Of a stretch of DNA of 64,000 nt, positions 1 to 11,704 are shown piece after piece. The stretch comes from Lonicera japonica (taxonomy: Eukaryota > Streptophyta > Magnoliopsida > Dipsacales > Caprifoliaceae). A program made the position numbers and the translations under genes. The stretch's first letter is position 1. Each line of letters starts with the position of its first letter. The notes beneath the pieces are model-generated. The model saw nothing but the letters and a program-made list of their open reading frames with translations, was not told where the DNA came from and ran no database searches. The stretch lies in the NCBI GenBank assembly GCA_021464415.1, contig CM038470.1, positions 9,932,394 to 9,996,393 on the forward strand, given 5' to 3'.

Positions 1-1518
1 AAGTTTGTTGGTTGGGTAAACCATGTGCTGAAACATCACCAATGTACCACTGAGGTTGACCAATTTAGAGTTTGTTTTAGTTTGGGAGCTAGTTATTCAG
101 CAAATCTTGATAATTGGGTTAAGTTTGCAGTCGAGAAAAGAGTTCGGAAGCTTGAGTTGAATTTGACAAACTTCGATGGTTTGAGTCAGCGATATCCTTA
201 TGTTTTCACGAGTGTGGAAAGGCTGAAGCTGCTGCCTCGGAATTTTACCTCCTTAATATCCCTTAGCTTGATGAGTGTTGATGTGACCGGAGAAGTTGTT
301 CAGTATTTCTTGGCCGAATGTCCTTTTCTCGAGTATCTATGCGTGGTACACTCAACCACTATATCAAATCTTAAAATTGCAGGCGAATCACTCAAGTTGA
401 AGTGCTTGGACTTGTACCGGTGCAGACCGATGGAAAATTTGGAGATTTCTGCACCGAATCTTGTCTCATTTTCTTACACTGGGCCCAAGACAGACGTGCC
501 TTTAAGAACGTCCCCCTCCTTTCTGAGCTGCGTCTAGGGGATGAGTATTGCGACTCCTTCATTTTCGAAGCTCCCAAGCATTCCATCTATTTCACTCAGC
601 TTGAGAGGCTTACATTAGTATTACCCCTAACGGTTGGTAGCTACAAACATGTTTTCTTAGTTGTTTTTTTTCCCTTTGATTTCCGTTTTGTTCCTTTTAG
701 TTTATTAGTAGTTACATCGCTGACTTGTTTTCTCTCTTTAGGCGAGCGAAACGGAGATCTTCCCTTTAAGTCTCCCCAAATTATCTAATCTCAAGCAGTT
801 GGAATTACATATAGGAATAACTCGCGGCTATCCGCTCGATTGCTTTACTGCCATATTAGAGGCGTCTCCCATATTGTCTAAGTTTGTGATAAAGGTAGAT
901 CCTCTTACTTCCAGTGTGTGTTTTAAGAGAGTGCATTAATGTTTCTATGTTTTAGTAATGCAACTAGGATTTATACTACACTAGTTTCTTGGTAAGATAT
1001 TGCTCTCTTATGTATTTGTGCCCTTTGTGGGTTTACTTGCATAGTTAACCTACTCTGTTGTTTGAAGATGATCTACACTTTCCACATTCTAATCCTGACA
1101 AAAGTACGCATTTTCAATATACGGTTATTTTTATTTTACAAGCAAAGTTGACTTTAGGTTTCTTTTCTTTTCATTTTTCTGATGGCAGTTGGCATTTATC
1201 GACTCTATGCCCGATTCGCAATATATGGATCTAGAATGGTGGTCCATAGGTACAAGTCATCCGTGCCTGAAGGAGATTGAATTTGTTGGATTTGTCGGGC
1301 ATCGAAGTGATTATGGATTGGCCTTGCACTTGCTTGAGACTGCACGGTCACTTGAAAGGATAACCTTTGATACTCGCCATCCTGGTTACGTGTGGGGCCC
1401 AGATGTCTTTTGTGATGCTTTTGCGGACAAAGTGCCTGAAGACCGAGAATTTGCAAAAGCGCGTGCCCGACAGTTGAGATCAAAATTACCCGCAGGCGCT
1501 GATTTAGTAATTGTTTAG
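1..1518 (+). pseudogene. F-box/LRR family gene, copy 1 (3' part, frameshifted)
   Basis: This is the leucine-rich part of a plant F-box/LRR protein. Such proteins are usually substrate receptors of SCF ubiquitin ligases. The F-box exon would lie left of the window: position 1 matches position 12599 of the second copy, which does have an F-box. I infer three coding exons, 1-632, 742-894 and 1189-1518, with GT-AG borders that keep phase 0 at both junctions. LRR-like stretches include FAVEKRVRKLELNLTN and LKLKCLDLYRCRPMENLEIS. The last exon ends LPAGADLVIV before a TAG. Near position 500 a run of three Ts replaces the four in copy 2, and this shifts the frame. Downstream of that point the other frame is open through the splice site. 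It is either a recent pseudogene or a gene with a one-base sequence error. Confidence 0.75.
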
Positions 1519-2247
1519 CTTAGATTAATTAATATTTTTCTTCTCTTAAAAGACTTGAACAAACATGTTACTGTGATATGTTTTATAGGCCAAGTAGTAG
1601 CACTTAGATAAGTACTTTTGGAACTTTTTCCTTGTATCCATTGGAGTTGTTATTGACTAAGCATTGTAAAGCAACCTGAAATATATTTATAACCACCCTT
1701 TATGTCAAACAGAGTGTGTCTTGATGAGTAGTTCATAGTAGTGTTTTCTTTTAATACTATTTCCGTGTCCCGTTTGAATCGTGTGTTGGTAATGGATTCA
1801 TGTGCTCTGTCTCTGGATTTTCTAATTGATTAGTTTAATTATGAGTAATGGGAAACCATTGGTGATTTAAATGTGATAATCCTTAGAGAATAATAGCTAT
1901 GAAACCTCACAAAGTTTGGCTCATTATCATCAAGATTGTTAAAATTTCTGTCTTGCAAGTTTTTTAAACCACTGTTATATAAAATATAAACCATTCGGAT
2001 ACGAATTTTGTAGTGATAGCTGAAATATTGATCTTTTCTAGGCTTTCAGTAGGACTTTAATTACCACCTTTAAATTACATAGTAGGTTGGGGATTGTTTT
2101 AGACACTTGTATATAGATATGGATCCAGGAAAGATGCTGCGGCTTTTGTCTGGATTTGTGTTACAGATGGGTTTTTTGGGATACGAAAAGAAACACAAGC
2201 ACAAACTATCTATCTGTAGGAAATATAGTTTCTTGCAGATCTGAAAT
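1519..2247. other. 3' flank of F-box copy 1, no further gene
   Basis: This AT-rich sequence lies downstream of the F-box stop codon. The first roughly 250 bases are nearly identical to the flank of the second copy (14079-14330), and similarity then fades but continues in patches to about 2370. The duplicated unit was therefore larger than the gene. I see no other coding sequence here. Confidence 0.6.
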
Positions 2248-2442
2248 CTATCCTAAACAACTTAATTTGGCCAAAGGTGGAGCCTCCCAGCCAAATCCCT
2301 TTGGAGACTGCCGTACGTCCAGGCATTTATTTCCTTCTCTGAAAATATGCACCAGCGTGTAGCTTCTTTCCCTTAGCATGTTGCTGCACCTTCTCCTGAT
2401 GGATCTCGACATCAACACCTTCGTTCCGGTCTCAAAGGCCAC
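2248..2442 (-). pseudogene. LINE-type RNase H fragment
   Basis: The minus-strand translation holds SYTLVHIFREGNKCLD. This matches the pattern near the end of the RNase H-like domain (RVT_3 type) that plant LINE elements carry at their C-terminus, where a hydrophobic-x-R-E-x-N-x-x-A/C-D core precedes the last helix. Only this short stretch is recognisable. A related fragment sits at the same place behind F-box copy 2 (14752-15018), so the LINE remnant was part of the duplicated block. Confidence 0.5.
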
Positions 2443-4046
2443 GAAGGAGTCAGTCTTTACATCCAGGATTTAATGTTGGGGGAGGCCAAACTACGAATGG
2501 CATCAAACTCTAATAAACGATTATTTACTTCAGCTTGTCTAACACATGTTTAACTAGATAGGAGTACATACAATACATTTTTACCATCAATAACAAATTT
2601 GATGAAATATGACCTTCTCTTAATCTTAAATTAAGAGTCTAAAAAGTCAACTATCTTTTTTAGAACGTCCCAAGTTAAGAGTTTGGTTTCTTTGTTAGGC
2701 CATCAACATTGTAGAATAAAAAAATATTTTTAACCATCCATAATGTTAAAAGTAGTTTGTTCTTTACGGAAGTCAAGCATGAAATCGTGATTAAGTGGAG
2801 AAAGTAATTACACAGATAATGAAAAACCAAAATAAGAACTCGAAATACAACACCAAAATCAATAGAGGGGACCATAATATACACACATGCACATACTTTC
2901 ACCCAATATATATATATATATATATTACTATTTCCTTTTAGAGAAAGGGTGGCCTAAAGACTAAACCACAAATAATGAAAATGTGGGTGCCTTCTAAATT
3001 AGACTAGCAACTTGCTCAAAGAAAAAATTACTTAAAATACAATCAAACGCTTAATCATCTATATCAACAATCAATGAAGTTTTGGGTAACTATACATGTA
3101 TCTAAAACAACGAGAGAACTATCAATGGTACTCAACAGAGAGAGTTGTAAGCTTCATATGCATCTAAAACTAGAGAGAGAAAAGACTGGCAACAAATAGT
3201 AATCATATGTATCTAAAACTAAAGAGAGAGAACTAGCAATAGTACGAGACAGAGAAGCAAGTCTGTCAACTATCAGCCGTCATGCATTTTGGCAAATGTA
3301 GAAGAAGCATGTCATTCTCCCCAATGATGCTGCACAAGTTCTCCAAGACTTAAATCTTTCCGCTCCTCCTTTGGAAAAGAAAAAATCCCATGAAAAAGGA
3401 AAATGTTAGAATGGACAGTGTGTAATTATTGGGGTTTTTATGCTTTCCTAAATCAGAAAGTTGGTAATTTCTTGTATTAACTGGCAAAAATGACTATGCA
3501 AACATTCTTTAAGTACGTGGGTCATTAGAGGGGTTACACATATTGAGCTTCTATGGATACACACATTTCATTCAGACTGGTTATGCAACCTTTGATCGGG
3601 TCACGCTGGTTGAATCCAAACACAACCCATTGGACAGTTTTTACTGAGATTCAACCATAACCCAATAATCCGTGTTGACTTATGAGTTTTGGTGGTGTTA
3701 TGGTGCCAAGTCATCTTAAGTAGAGTTTAAGAAGTGCCCACAATAAAGAACTTGTGGAAGGAACTTATTAAAACACCTCAGGAATTCATTCATTCCAAAG
3801 TGTCTGCCACATAATATTTAGAACCTTTGATACGACTGCAGTGCTTTAGTGTGCCAAACAAAGAGTATTATAGCATATAAAGACGTGTAAAACTTGTTCC
3901 ACCAAATTTCACCCATTCACACCTTTTCTAGAATTCGTACACTAAACTCATTAACTCGGTACTAAAATTTTACGACAACACTGAACTGCTGAAGAGAAAA
4001 AAGAGAGGTGGAGTTTAGATGCATGTCAGCACTACAGTGTTACCTG
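2443..4046. other. Intergenic, no gene seen
   Basis: AT-rich sequence without a supportable gene. It contains a TA microsatellite at about 2906-2926 and a degenerate tandem repeat at about 3095-3265, in which units begin with a 'tatctaaaac' motif followed by GA runs. Confidence 0.6.
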
Positions 4047-4690
4047 TTAATTGTGGGGATTCTGTTTGCGTGGTGGAAGGGTAACACCATGAGCAGTAGC
4101 AGCAGTTTCAATTGATTCAAGTTCTCGATTGACCAACTGTCCAAATCCACTTATCTCAACATCAATATTTTTCCAGTCTCTGTATTTTCTTATAAGACTG
4201 ACATCACTTGCCCTGACAATCTTCCTCGGCCTCCTAGCCCCCGGGCACCTACCCATCTTACCAAGCATTTCTTTCTTAATTAAAGTGCAGTTCTCTTTCA
4301 GTTTTTCCGACCTTCGGTAGGCCTCCCTCATCCTCTCCCTTCTTGCATATAGATCCTTTTCTTTGGACAGCTTTTCAAGGATCTCTGAACGGGCTCTACC
4401 TACTGCAGTTCTCAATGCCCTGCAGAGCAAACGCCTTTCATTAGGCCAAACGAAGGGGGGCTCAGCCTGTAAAGCGCATATGGCATCATTCCTCTCGCGG
4501 TATTTCAGGTCCTCTTCGAAGTAGGCCAGACGAGTACTGTCATAGGCATCTGCAAAACAATAAACGAATAAAGTAAGATAATAATCTCAATTAGATATTA
4601 AACCAGTAAATCAGGAGTCATGGACAACAGGCAAGGGATACCAGCGAGGAATGCTAGTTCATTCCACGTGACAACATTCTGTTGCGCCAT
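4047..4690 (-). CDS. Unrecognised two-exon plant protein, 183 aa
   Basis: The coding exons are 4642-4690 and 4047-4549 on the minus strand. The 49-nt first exon encodes MAQQNVVTWNELAFLA plus one base. Its donor (GCTG|GTATCC) and the acceptor TTTTGCAG|ATGCC restore the frame with an Asp codon, and the second exon is then open for 167 codons to TAA. The product is charged. Residues of roughly 55-95 (around ARSEILEKLSKEKDLYARRE) look like a coiled coil, followed by a basic patch (GARRPRKIVRAS). I see no signal peptide, membrane segment or known domain. The clean intron phase and a separate multi-exon leader upstream argue for a real gene. I do not recognise the family. The stop codon is followed directly by CAG|GTAACA, so an intron in the 3' UTR or an alternative 3' exon is possible. 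Confidence 0.65.
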
Positions 4691-5791
4691 AGCAGATCCT
4701 GATTCCTGCATAAGTGAATTTAATATGGCAATCAGGTCAAAACATAGCACTTATTGTGGGTTGTTTAGCTCATCTCAAATTGGGGTGGTTAGGTCATCAG
4801 CCAGTGGGATCAACCTTATTGAATATCCATCTAGTCTTGTGTGTTGTATCCAATTTAGACCTTACCTTACTAATCGAGTAATGGGTAGACTCAGAACATG
4901 GATGCCCCCTTACTACATATATATATATATATATCAGGACTTGATGTATTTTTTAAATTTTTTTTTTCTCACATTAGACACAACACCAATCATATTTTAA
5001 GTTGGAATACTTTAACAGAACCATAAGCTCTATTTGTATCTAGCTAAATTGTCCTTCTTAGTGTTTATTTGACGTGTTTTCAATTATTCTTCAGAACCAC
5101 CAAGAATCTGGGTGAAACAATTCAATAACAATACCTATAAGAATAAGGACGGGTTGATGGATCGAAAATAGATGGGCAAGTATGAGTCCAAAGGTGGAAC
5201 AAAGTCACTGCCATGTCAAAAAGGAAAAAGAAAAACTAGGGTTAGGGTTATAGATAATAAGAAGAATCAAAGAGGGAGAGAGAGAGAAAGAAAGATAGCA
5301 GAGAAAGAGAACAAACCCCATTTCCTTGTAGTACTACTTTTTTATGTCCTCAAGTATTTTTTCAGTTTATCCGAGAATCCCCTAATTACTTGAAGTATAA
5401 TACACTTTCTAGTGATATAATAAAGTGCCGTTCAGTCGCAATAACAAGATTTGACAAGTTGTACATCAAAATTGAACAGAATTACTACTAATTAAAAATG
5501 GAAATGAATACTTGGCATTAACTATAATTCTGGTTGATCGATGATAAAATATAAATTGAGCAAGTCCAAAAGGTCTAACAAATGTGAGTACTAGGGTTAG
5601 GGTTTATGGAAACATCAAGAAATCAAAGAAAGAAAGATAACAGGGAGAAACCTGTGATGGAGTAGAGAGAATAGAAAACGATGCCACCAGTAATGAATCG
5701 ACAAACGTCTGCAAAATAGATAGCATTCGACAAGGAGAGTTCTAATCAGAAAGATTGGAAAATGAAGAAATGCAGGTGTTTTAGGAGTACC

Positions 5792-5824
<33 letters not shown>

Positions 5825-5860
5825 TGGAGCGCGAGAGGGAGAGGGAGATTAAGCGCGCCA
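4691..5860 (-). promoter_or_regulatory. Predicted 5' leader exons and introns of the 4.0-4.7 kb gene
   Basis: Reading the minus strand from about 5855, there is a CT/GA-rich stretch, then a likely non-coding exon ending at 5791 (ACACAG|GTACTCC), a second at 5708-5651 (TTTTGCAG|ACGTTTG to CATCACAG|GTTTCTCC), and the start of the coding exon at 4705 (TTATGCAG|GAATC). The splice sites are inferred by eye. A GA microsatellite at about 5802-5824 lies near the expected transcription start, which is common in plant 5' UTRs. A TA run is present at about 4916-4935 within the long intron. Confidence 0.4.
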
Positions 5861-6629
5861 ATGGGAGAGTGATTTAATCAAAATCAATAAAGAAAGATCC
5901 GGGTAAAAAGGGCCCAAACCCAATTACCGCTATAACTAAATTTTTATTTTTATTTTTAAAAAAAGGCCCATATATTTATTGAGATGGCAAAATAACCTAA
6001 TTCAAATGGTACAAAAAAAAATTCCTTAAGTCGAGACGTGTTTGTGTTATTTAAATCGAAAAACACATTTGGTTAGGTCGAGTTTTTCTAACGTGGATCC
6101 AATGCCGAGAAATTAGTTATTTGATTAAATAACAATAATGCACCCTACTCTGAATATTGTTTTTAGTTTGTACCTTAATCAATTTTTTTATGACAACTTG
6201 CATCTTATACGTATAATTTGTTCCAATAAACCAATTTGGTCACTCCAGCCAATTCTTGAACCGCTAACTAGGACAAGGGAGTCACATGCGTGTTTGAATG
6301 TGTTTTTTCAAGGACAATTTCAACAAAAACAATAATTGAATTGAATGTACAAATGGCAAAAAAGACTCATTATCTCCATTATGGCACCGACTTTGGTTAT
6401 ATGTTCATATGTTTCGGATTGTACTTTGTTGAAATTGGTCTTAAACAATGCACACGTTACTCTCTCGCGATGGTCATCGATTAAAAAATTGTCCGAAAAT
6501 GACCAAGTAACAAAATATATGTATAGGGTGCAAACTGTATTAAAAAAATTAGGATTTAAAATGAAATCAACATTTAGTTTGGTGTAGTTTTACATCATTT
6601 ACTCTTAGTTATTTATTTTTATTTTTTTA
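5861..6629. other. Intergenic, no gene seen
   Basis: AT-rich sequence between the putative promoter of the minus-strand gene and the LINE insertion. The short open frames here have no recognisable content. Confidence 0.5.
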
Positions 6630-6646
6630 ACAAAAGGCGCATTGCA

Positions 6647-7014
6647 TTAAATTAAATCAAAATCAAGAGCATCAACAAGAAAGGGTGGGGGAACAGACTC
6701 CCAACACCTACAAACAGACGTTGAACTAGTTGTTTTCGCCAACACATGAGCAGCATGGTTCACTGACCTACGGATAAAAACAAACTCACGCTCGATAAAA
6801 CTACTAGCCAGCCTCTTGCAATCTTGAACTATAGACCCAACATACGAAAAGTCACTAATTGACCCTAAAAGGGCATTGACAAGAAGCATCGAGTCAGATT
6901 CAACAACGATAATAAAAATGCTGGATTCTATTAACCAGCTTAAGGCTTTACTGCAACTGAGCGCTTCAGCAAGAAGAGGGTCACTCGGAGCCTTAATACG
7001 GCCATTTTTCTGAC
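6647..7014 (-). pseudogene. LINE RNase H domain, C-terminal half
   Basis: The minus-strand frame reads NGRIKAPSDPLLAEALS, then ESDSMLLVNALLG and FIRRSVNHAAHVLAK, which are the second half of a plant LINE RNase H (RVT_3) domain. It contains the acidic ES-D and the H-x-L-A segments. It runs to the A-rich 3' end of the element. It begins where the plus-strand copy at 9183 stops. Confidence 0.65.
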
Positions 7015-7020
7015 AAAATT

Positions 7021-9183
7021 ATGTCTAAGGTGATGGCGAATAGATTAAAATTAGTACCGCCTGCCATAAATTCTGACAACCAGAGTTCATTTGTTCCCAA
7101 TCGCCACATATCAGATAATGCCATGGTTGCTTACGAGGTAGGCCATTATTTGAAAAACAAGCGTCAGGGTAAAACAAGTTTTTGTTCGTTGAAGTTAGAC
7201 ATGTCCAAAGCTTATGATCGAGTGGGATAAAACTTTCTCCGCCGTATTATGTTGAAATTGGGCTTTGAGGAGAAATGGGTTGATTCTATTATGTTGTGCG
7301 TGTCCACAGTGGAGTATTCGGTTTGCTATAATGGTTATGAGATTGGCCCTATTACTCCCTATCGAGGATTAATGTAGGGGGATCCTATTAGCCTGTATTT
7401 ATTTATCTTGTGTGCTGGGGGTTTATCACGTTTTCTTAATTCTTATGTGGCTAGTGGTCTTATTCATGGTTGTTGCGTTGCTCGGTTAGCTCCGGATATT
7501 TCTCATTTGTTCTTTGCTGATGATAATTTACTTTTCTTTCGAGCTAACTTCTAATAGTGCCTGATGGTCAAATAGTCTTTGAAGCTTTACAAAAGGGCTT
7601 CGGGTCAAATGATTAATTTTCAAAAATCACCCATTATGTTTAGTCCTAATGTACAAGCTGCCAGGCGTGAATCCCTTTGCTCTTTTCTCCAAGTTGACGA
7701 GACTTTCAATCATGGTAAATACCTTGGTCTTTCTTCTTTTATTGGTCACAATAAGTACTAAGTTTTTTCTTTTTTAAAAGATAAAGCATGGGCCCGTATT
7801 TGAAACTGGAATAAGAAGTTTTTGTCTAGGGCGGGTAAGGAGATTCTTCTCAAGACAGTGGTGCAAGCATTTCTTGCTTATGTTGTGAGTGTTTTCTTAC
7901 TTTCTAAGGGTTTGTGTCTTGAGCTGGAGATAATTATGAACTCTTTCTGGTTGGGTAGGGGTAATAATGGTGGAGGTGTAAAATAAAAGTCTTGGGATAA
8001 GCTTTGTGTCCATAAATCAAATTGTGGCTGTAGGTTTCGAAGACTATACGATTTTAACTTGGCTATGGTGGCCAAGCAAAGATGGCGGATACTTTTGCTT
8101 CCCAATTCTTTGATGGCGAAAGTCTACAAAGCTAGGTATTTTCCAAATAATCATTTTCTTACTGCAAAAATTGGGCACAACCCAAGTTATATGTGGAGTA
8201 GTGTTGTGGCTGCCATGGGTTTGATTCGATCTAATGTTCGTCGTCGTGTGGGTGATGGGAAAGAGACTTATGTGTTTAAAGATCCGTGGTTACCTAGTTC
8301 CAATAATCCGTTTGTGGTCACGTCCCCTCCTCATTTGTTGCAAAATGTTACCGTCAATTTCGTTATGTTGAGCTCTCATGTTGATTGGGATAATGATGTC
8401 CTCAATGATATTCTCTCAAACCGTAATGCCTCTATTGTGCATTGGATACCTCTTAGTTTGAATAAGAAGCAGGACAGGTGGTTTTAGTCTATTGATCCGC
8501 GAGGCTGTTATTCTGTTAAATATGGATATCATAACCTTGTGGGCCTGCATCTTTAATTAGTGCAACCTGATCAATCTATTGGGTAGGAAAATGTGTGGCG
8601 TATTCAAGCTCCTCCTAAAATAAAGAATTTTCTTTAGCATCTGCTGTCGAATTGCCTTCCTTCCAGGTTAGCCATTTCGTTGAGACATATTGATGCTCCT
8701 TTAGAATGTATAGTTTGCAATTTAGAGGTGGATTCTGCTTTCCATGTGTTTGTTTCTTGTTATGTTGCTAAGAGTGTGTGATCTATGTCTTCGGTTGGTG
8801 ACCATAGTGGGTTGGTTAGGTCGAATAGGGACTGGTGGAATGCGGTTTATGATTGCTCTAATGGTGAAGAAATTGGTTGTACAGCGATGTGCCTATGGGC
8901 TCTGTGGAGTAATCGAAATGTTATAGTTTGGAGGAATCATAGTTTGCCTGCTTTGGTCATATAAAATAATGCTTTATCTTTTTTATCGTGGTGGCTAGAT
9001 GCCCAACATCCTAATTTGAGTTATCATGTTGGTGTTTTTGGTAGGCCGGTTGTTAAATGGCAGAGGCCACATGTGGGGAAATTAAAATGTAATTTTGATG
9101 CGGCTGTTCTTAGTGGCTGCGGATCCATTGGTTTCGGGTGCTTGGTTCGCGACTCGAATGGTCTTTTGGTGACAGTGTTTTAA
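7021..9183 (+). pseudogene. LINE reverse transcriptase to RNase H, N-terminal half
   Basis: In the plus frame I see in order: an RT start with NRLKLVPPAIN, SSFVPNRHISDNAMVAYEVG and LDMSKAYDRV; the catalytic loop at about 7510-7535 as FADDNLLFF; a KSPIMFSPN / YLGLSSFIG segment; a long zinc-binding RT region (8059-8487, with MAMVAKQRWRIL and DPWLPSSNNP); and RNase H starting KCNFDAAVLSGCGSIGFGCL near 9085, stopping after RDSNGLLVTVF. The frame has several in-frame stops (7228, 7375, 7760 and others). The endonuclease domain is missing. Confidence 0.7.
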
Positions 9184-10786
9184 TACGTCAATAACTATCA
9201 AAATCCCCCAAACAACTTTAAAAAAATGGGGTTACAAATGAGAGCTCATCATATTAGTGTTTAGATTATTCTTTGATTTTTTTTATTTATCGCTTTCAAA
9301 TTAGACAAATCAACATGATTATGATCAATGAATCTCTCTGTCTTCTTCGTATTAACATAAATTATGGTTCAAAATGCTGCTCTTATCCAAATGAACAAAT
9401 ATTGAACCCTAATATGATGAATCCCTGTTTGAAATCCTTTTTTTCTTATTGATTTAGGGATTTGTTTTTTATCGTTGTTGAAGTGTTAAACACAACAAAA
9501 TAGCTCATTTGTCCACGTTGGATGCTTTTAAAAAGGCACATACGCCACCGTTAGCATAATTAACACGGGAGTCGATGTCAATGAATAGGATTTTGACCCG
9601 ATTACTCGATATCCAATCCAATTCGATATTAATAATCAAATCCAAATTCAATTGAATGAGCTTAATGGATCTATGGGTATTGTGATAGATCCGAAAATTG
9701 AATCTTAAAAAAATTAAAACAAAAAGACTGAACCAAAACCGAATAATTTTGGTTCAAGTTTGGGGTGTGCCAGTGTAAAACCGAACCAACCCAAACGGCA
9801 TCATTGCGTATATGACTCGAAAATAATATTACTAAAGTATTTAAAATTTCATGTACCTAAATTTTACAAGCTCTAGTGAGAATACAACTCTTTGAACTAT
9901 CACAAATATTGGAGCTATATTATACATATACGTAAGAGTTTATACTTTTTGGACTAAAGTAAGTAGGAGCAAGTATAGAGTTATTTTTATTTTTCTTTTA
10001 CCAAAAAAAAGTATTGCCTTACAATTTATTTTTATTTCTTAAATAGAATATTTACGAAAATGGAATAAAACCCAACGGAAAAGTTTGCTCCAAGTTTAGG
10101 CCGAAATTGAACTAAATCACATTTAGTTAGAGTTTGGGCCTCTTAATTTTCACGCTGAGTGAAACCCATAACACCCCTAAATAGATCTACAGTCTGACTA
10201 TCCAATCGGTTCCAAACTTTTTAAGAAGGTAGTTAGATATTTTAATTATGAAATATACAAAAAAATGTATAGCAGACAAGTCACAAATAAGAAGGTCACG
10301 GTATTTTGATTATTAAATTAGTTTAGAATCTCAATTTAAAATGCCAATGGACCCTATTTGAAAGTTGACAATTTTAATTTAATTAGGTCTCAACATTTGT
10401 TTACAAATAAATAGTATTTATAGTATGTATTGAATAAATATAAAATATATATTATCTAATATTGAATAGGGACTGGATTCTTAACGGCTCGAATATAATT
10501 GAAGCTATATTTATTTTATTAAATTATAAAAAAATATTAAATTAAAAATCCAAATTAACATCTAATAAAATATGTTAAATTTAGATGGATAAAAATTTGG
10601 GGCAATTAAAAAAAAGGGTTTATTAGAGAAAGATTTTCACACTAAGGCCAAGGAATAATTTTTTTTTAAATAAAGGGCCTATTTTTTATTTTATTGATAA
10701 TATGACATGTGTCTTTTTTTTTCATTATAAAATGACATCCCAACCCTTAAAATAAACTAAAAAAATATCAATATGCATTAAAAATA
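9184..10786. other. Intergenic AT-rich stretch, no gene seen
   Basis: No coding sequence could be supported. The stretch holds scattered repeat-like text (for example around 9590-9800) but no clear boundaries or target duplications. Confidence 0.5.
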
Positions 10787-11040
10787 TGGACTGCAATATG
10801 AACTTTGCAGTCTATATTTCACTGCAATATGAACTTTGCAGTCCATATTTCACTGCAATGTGAACTTTGCAGTCCATATTTTTAGTGCAAAGTTCATATT
10901 GCAGTCCATATTTTACTGCAATGTGAACTTTGCAGTCCATATTTTTAGTGCAAAGTTCATATTGCAGTACATATTTCACTGCAATATGAACTTTGCAGTT
11001 CATATTTTATTGCAATATGAACTTTGCAGTCCATATTTTT
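10787..11040. repeat. Array of 30-bp units in both orientations
   Basis: The unit has a core ACTGCAATATGAACTTTGCA followed by GTCCATATTT and repeats about seven times. At least two units (near 10881 and 10951) are inverted relative to the others. Each core is itself an imperfect palindrome with ACTGCAA / TTGCAGT ends. The array can fold into alternative hairpins. It gives spurious open frames on both strands. Confidence 0.8.
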
Positions 11041-11430
11041 TGTGAAAATTTCATAAAAAGGGGTAATTTAGGTAATACATAACATGTTTTTATTAATTAA
11101 ATGATATTTAAATTTATTCAAATACATTCATTTAAAATATAAAACAAAATAGGCCTCTTACACTAATTACCAATTAAAAATAGGCCATTCATTCAAATTA
11201 CCAATTAAAAATAGGCCCTTCATTCAAAAAAATATTATTCATTGGATTTTTGGTAAAAATCAATGTATAATAGGCCCTTCTATCTAATTTCTAGTAAAAA
11301 TTTAATCTATTTACACGTCCCGAACCAATCAAATTACAACTCTCACTGCTTCCTTAATTACAATAAAGTACAAATTCTAGGGAGAGAAGGAGAATTTAGG
11401 ATGTAATATTATATTAGCGTGCATAAATAG
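11041..11430. other. AT-rich upstream flank of F-box copy 2
   Basis: No gene is seen. A short motif (accaattaaaaataggcc) recurs between 11168 and 11218. A TATA-like CATAAATAG occurs at about 11422-11430, and may be the promoter of the F-box gene. Confidence 0.35.
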
Positions 11431-11704
11431 GGTAGTTACTTGTTGCTTCTTGCTAGTTCGACTCACCAATTTGGATACCCAGATTAGCGAAAGGTTTGAT
11501 CTTTTCTTCTCCTCCTTCTTTGTTGCTGAGAGAGAGAATTCAAAAGAGGTAATTTATCCTCTCTTCTCTCCTACTTTTATTATTCATTTTTTAATAAATT
11601 TGATCGTCAAAATTGAATTATTTATAGTACTGAAGTTGCGTTTTCTATCCTTTAGGGGAATCACTTGTGCTCCATCTACACCCAGAAGAAGCAAATATAT
11701 ATAA
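11431..11704 (+). promoter_or_regulatory. Predicted 5' UTR with intron of F-box copy 2
   Basis: A leader exon probably ends at 11548 (CAAAAGAG|GTAATT). The leader intron then ends at 11655 (ATCCTTTAG|GGG), and the rest of the leader runs to the ATG at 11705. The transcription start is guessed from the TATA-like motif near 11425. The evidence is splice-site pattern only. Confidence 0.35.

Larger units (their letters stand above)
6630..9183 (-). mobile_element. LINE (L1-type) remnant with 5' inversion
   Basis: A non-LTR retrotransposon whose two parts face away from each other. On the minus strand, 7014 down to about 6650 encodes the C-terminal half of an RNase H domain and ends in an A-rich tail (T-rich on the + strand at about 6615-6630). 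On the plus strand, 7021-9183 carries reverse transcriptase, zinc-binding RT and the N-terminal half of the same RNase H domain. The two RNase H halves meet at nearly the same residue. This layout is what twin priming during target-primed reverse transcription produces. The element has many stops and is dead. I could not identify a target-site duplication. Confidence 0.7.

Noticed and set aside
10812..11045. Open frames on both strands in the 10.8-11.0 kb array
   Set aside because: They are a by-product of the repeat length and composition; the predicted peptides are simple repeats with no family.
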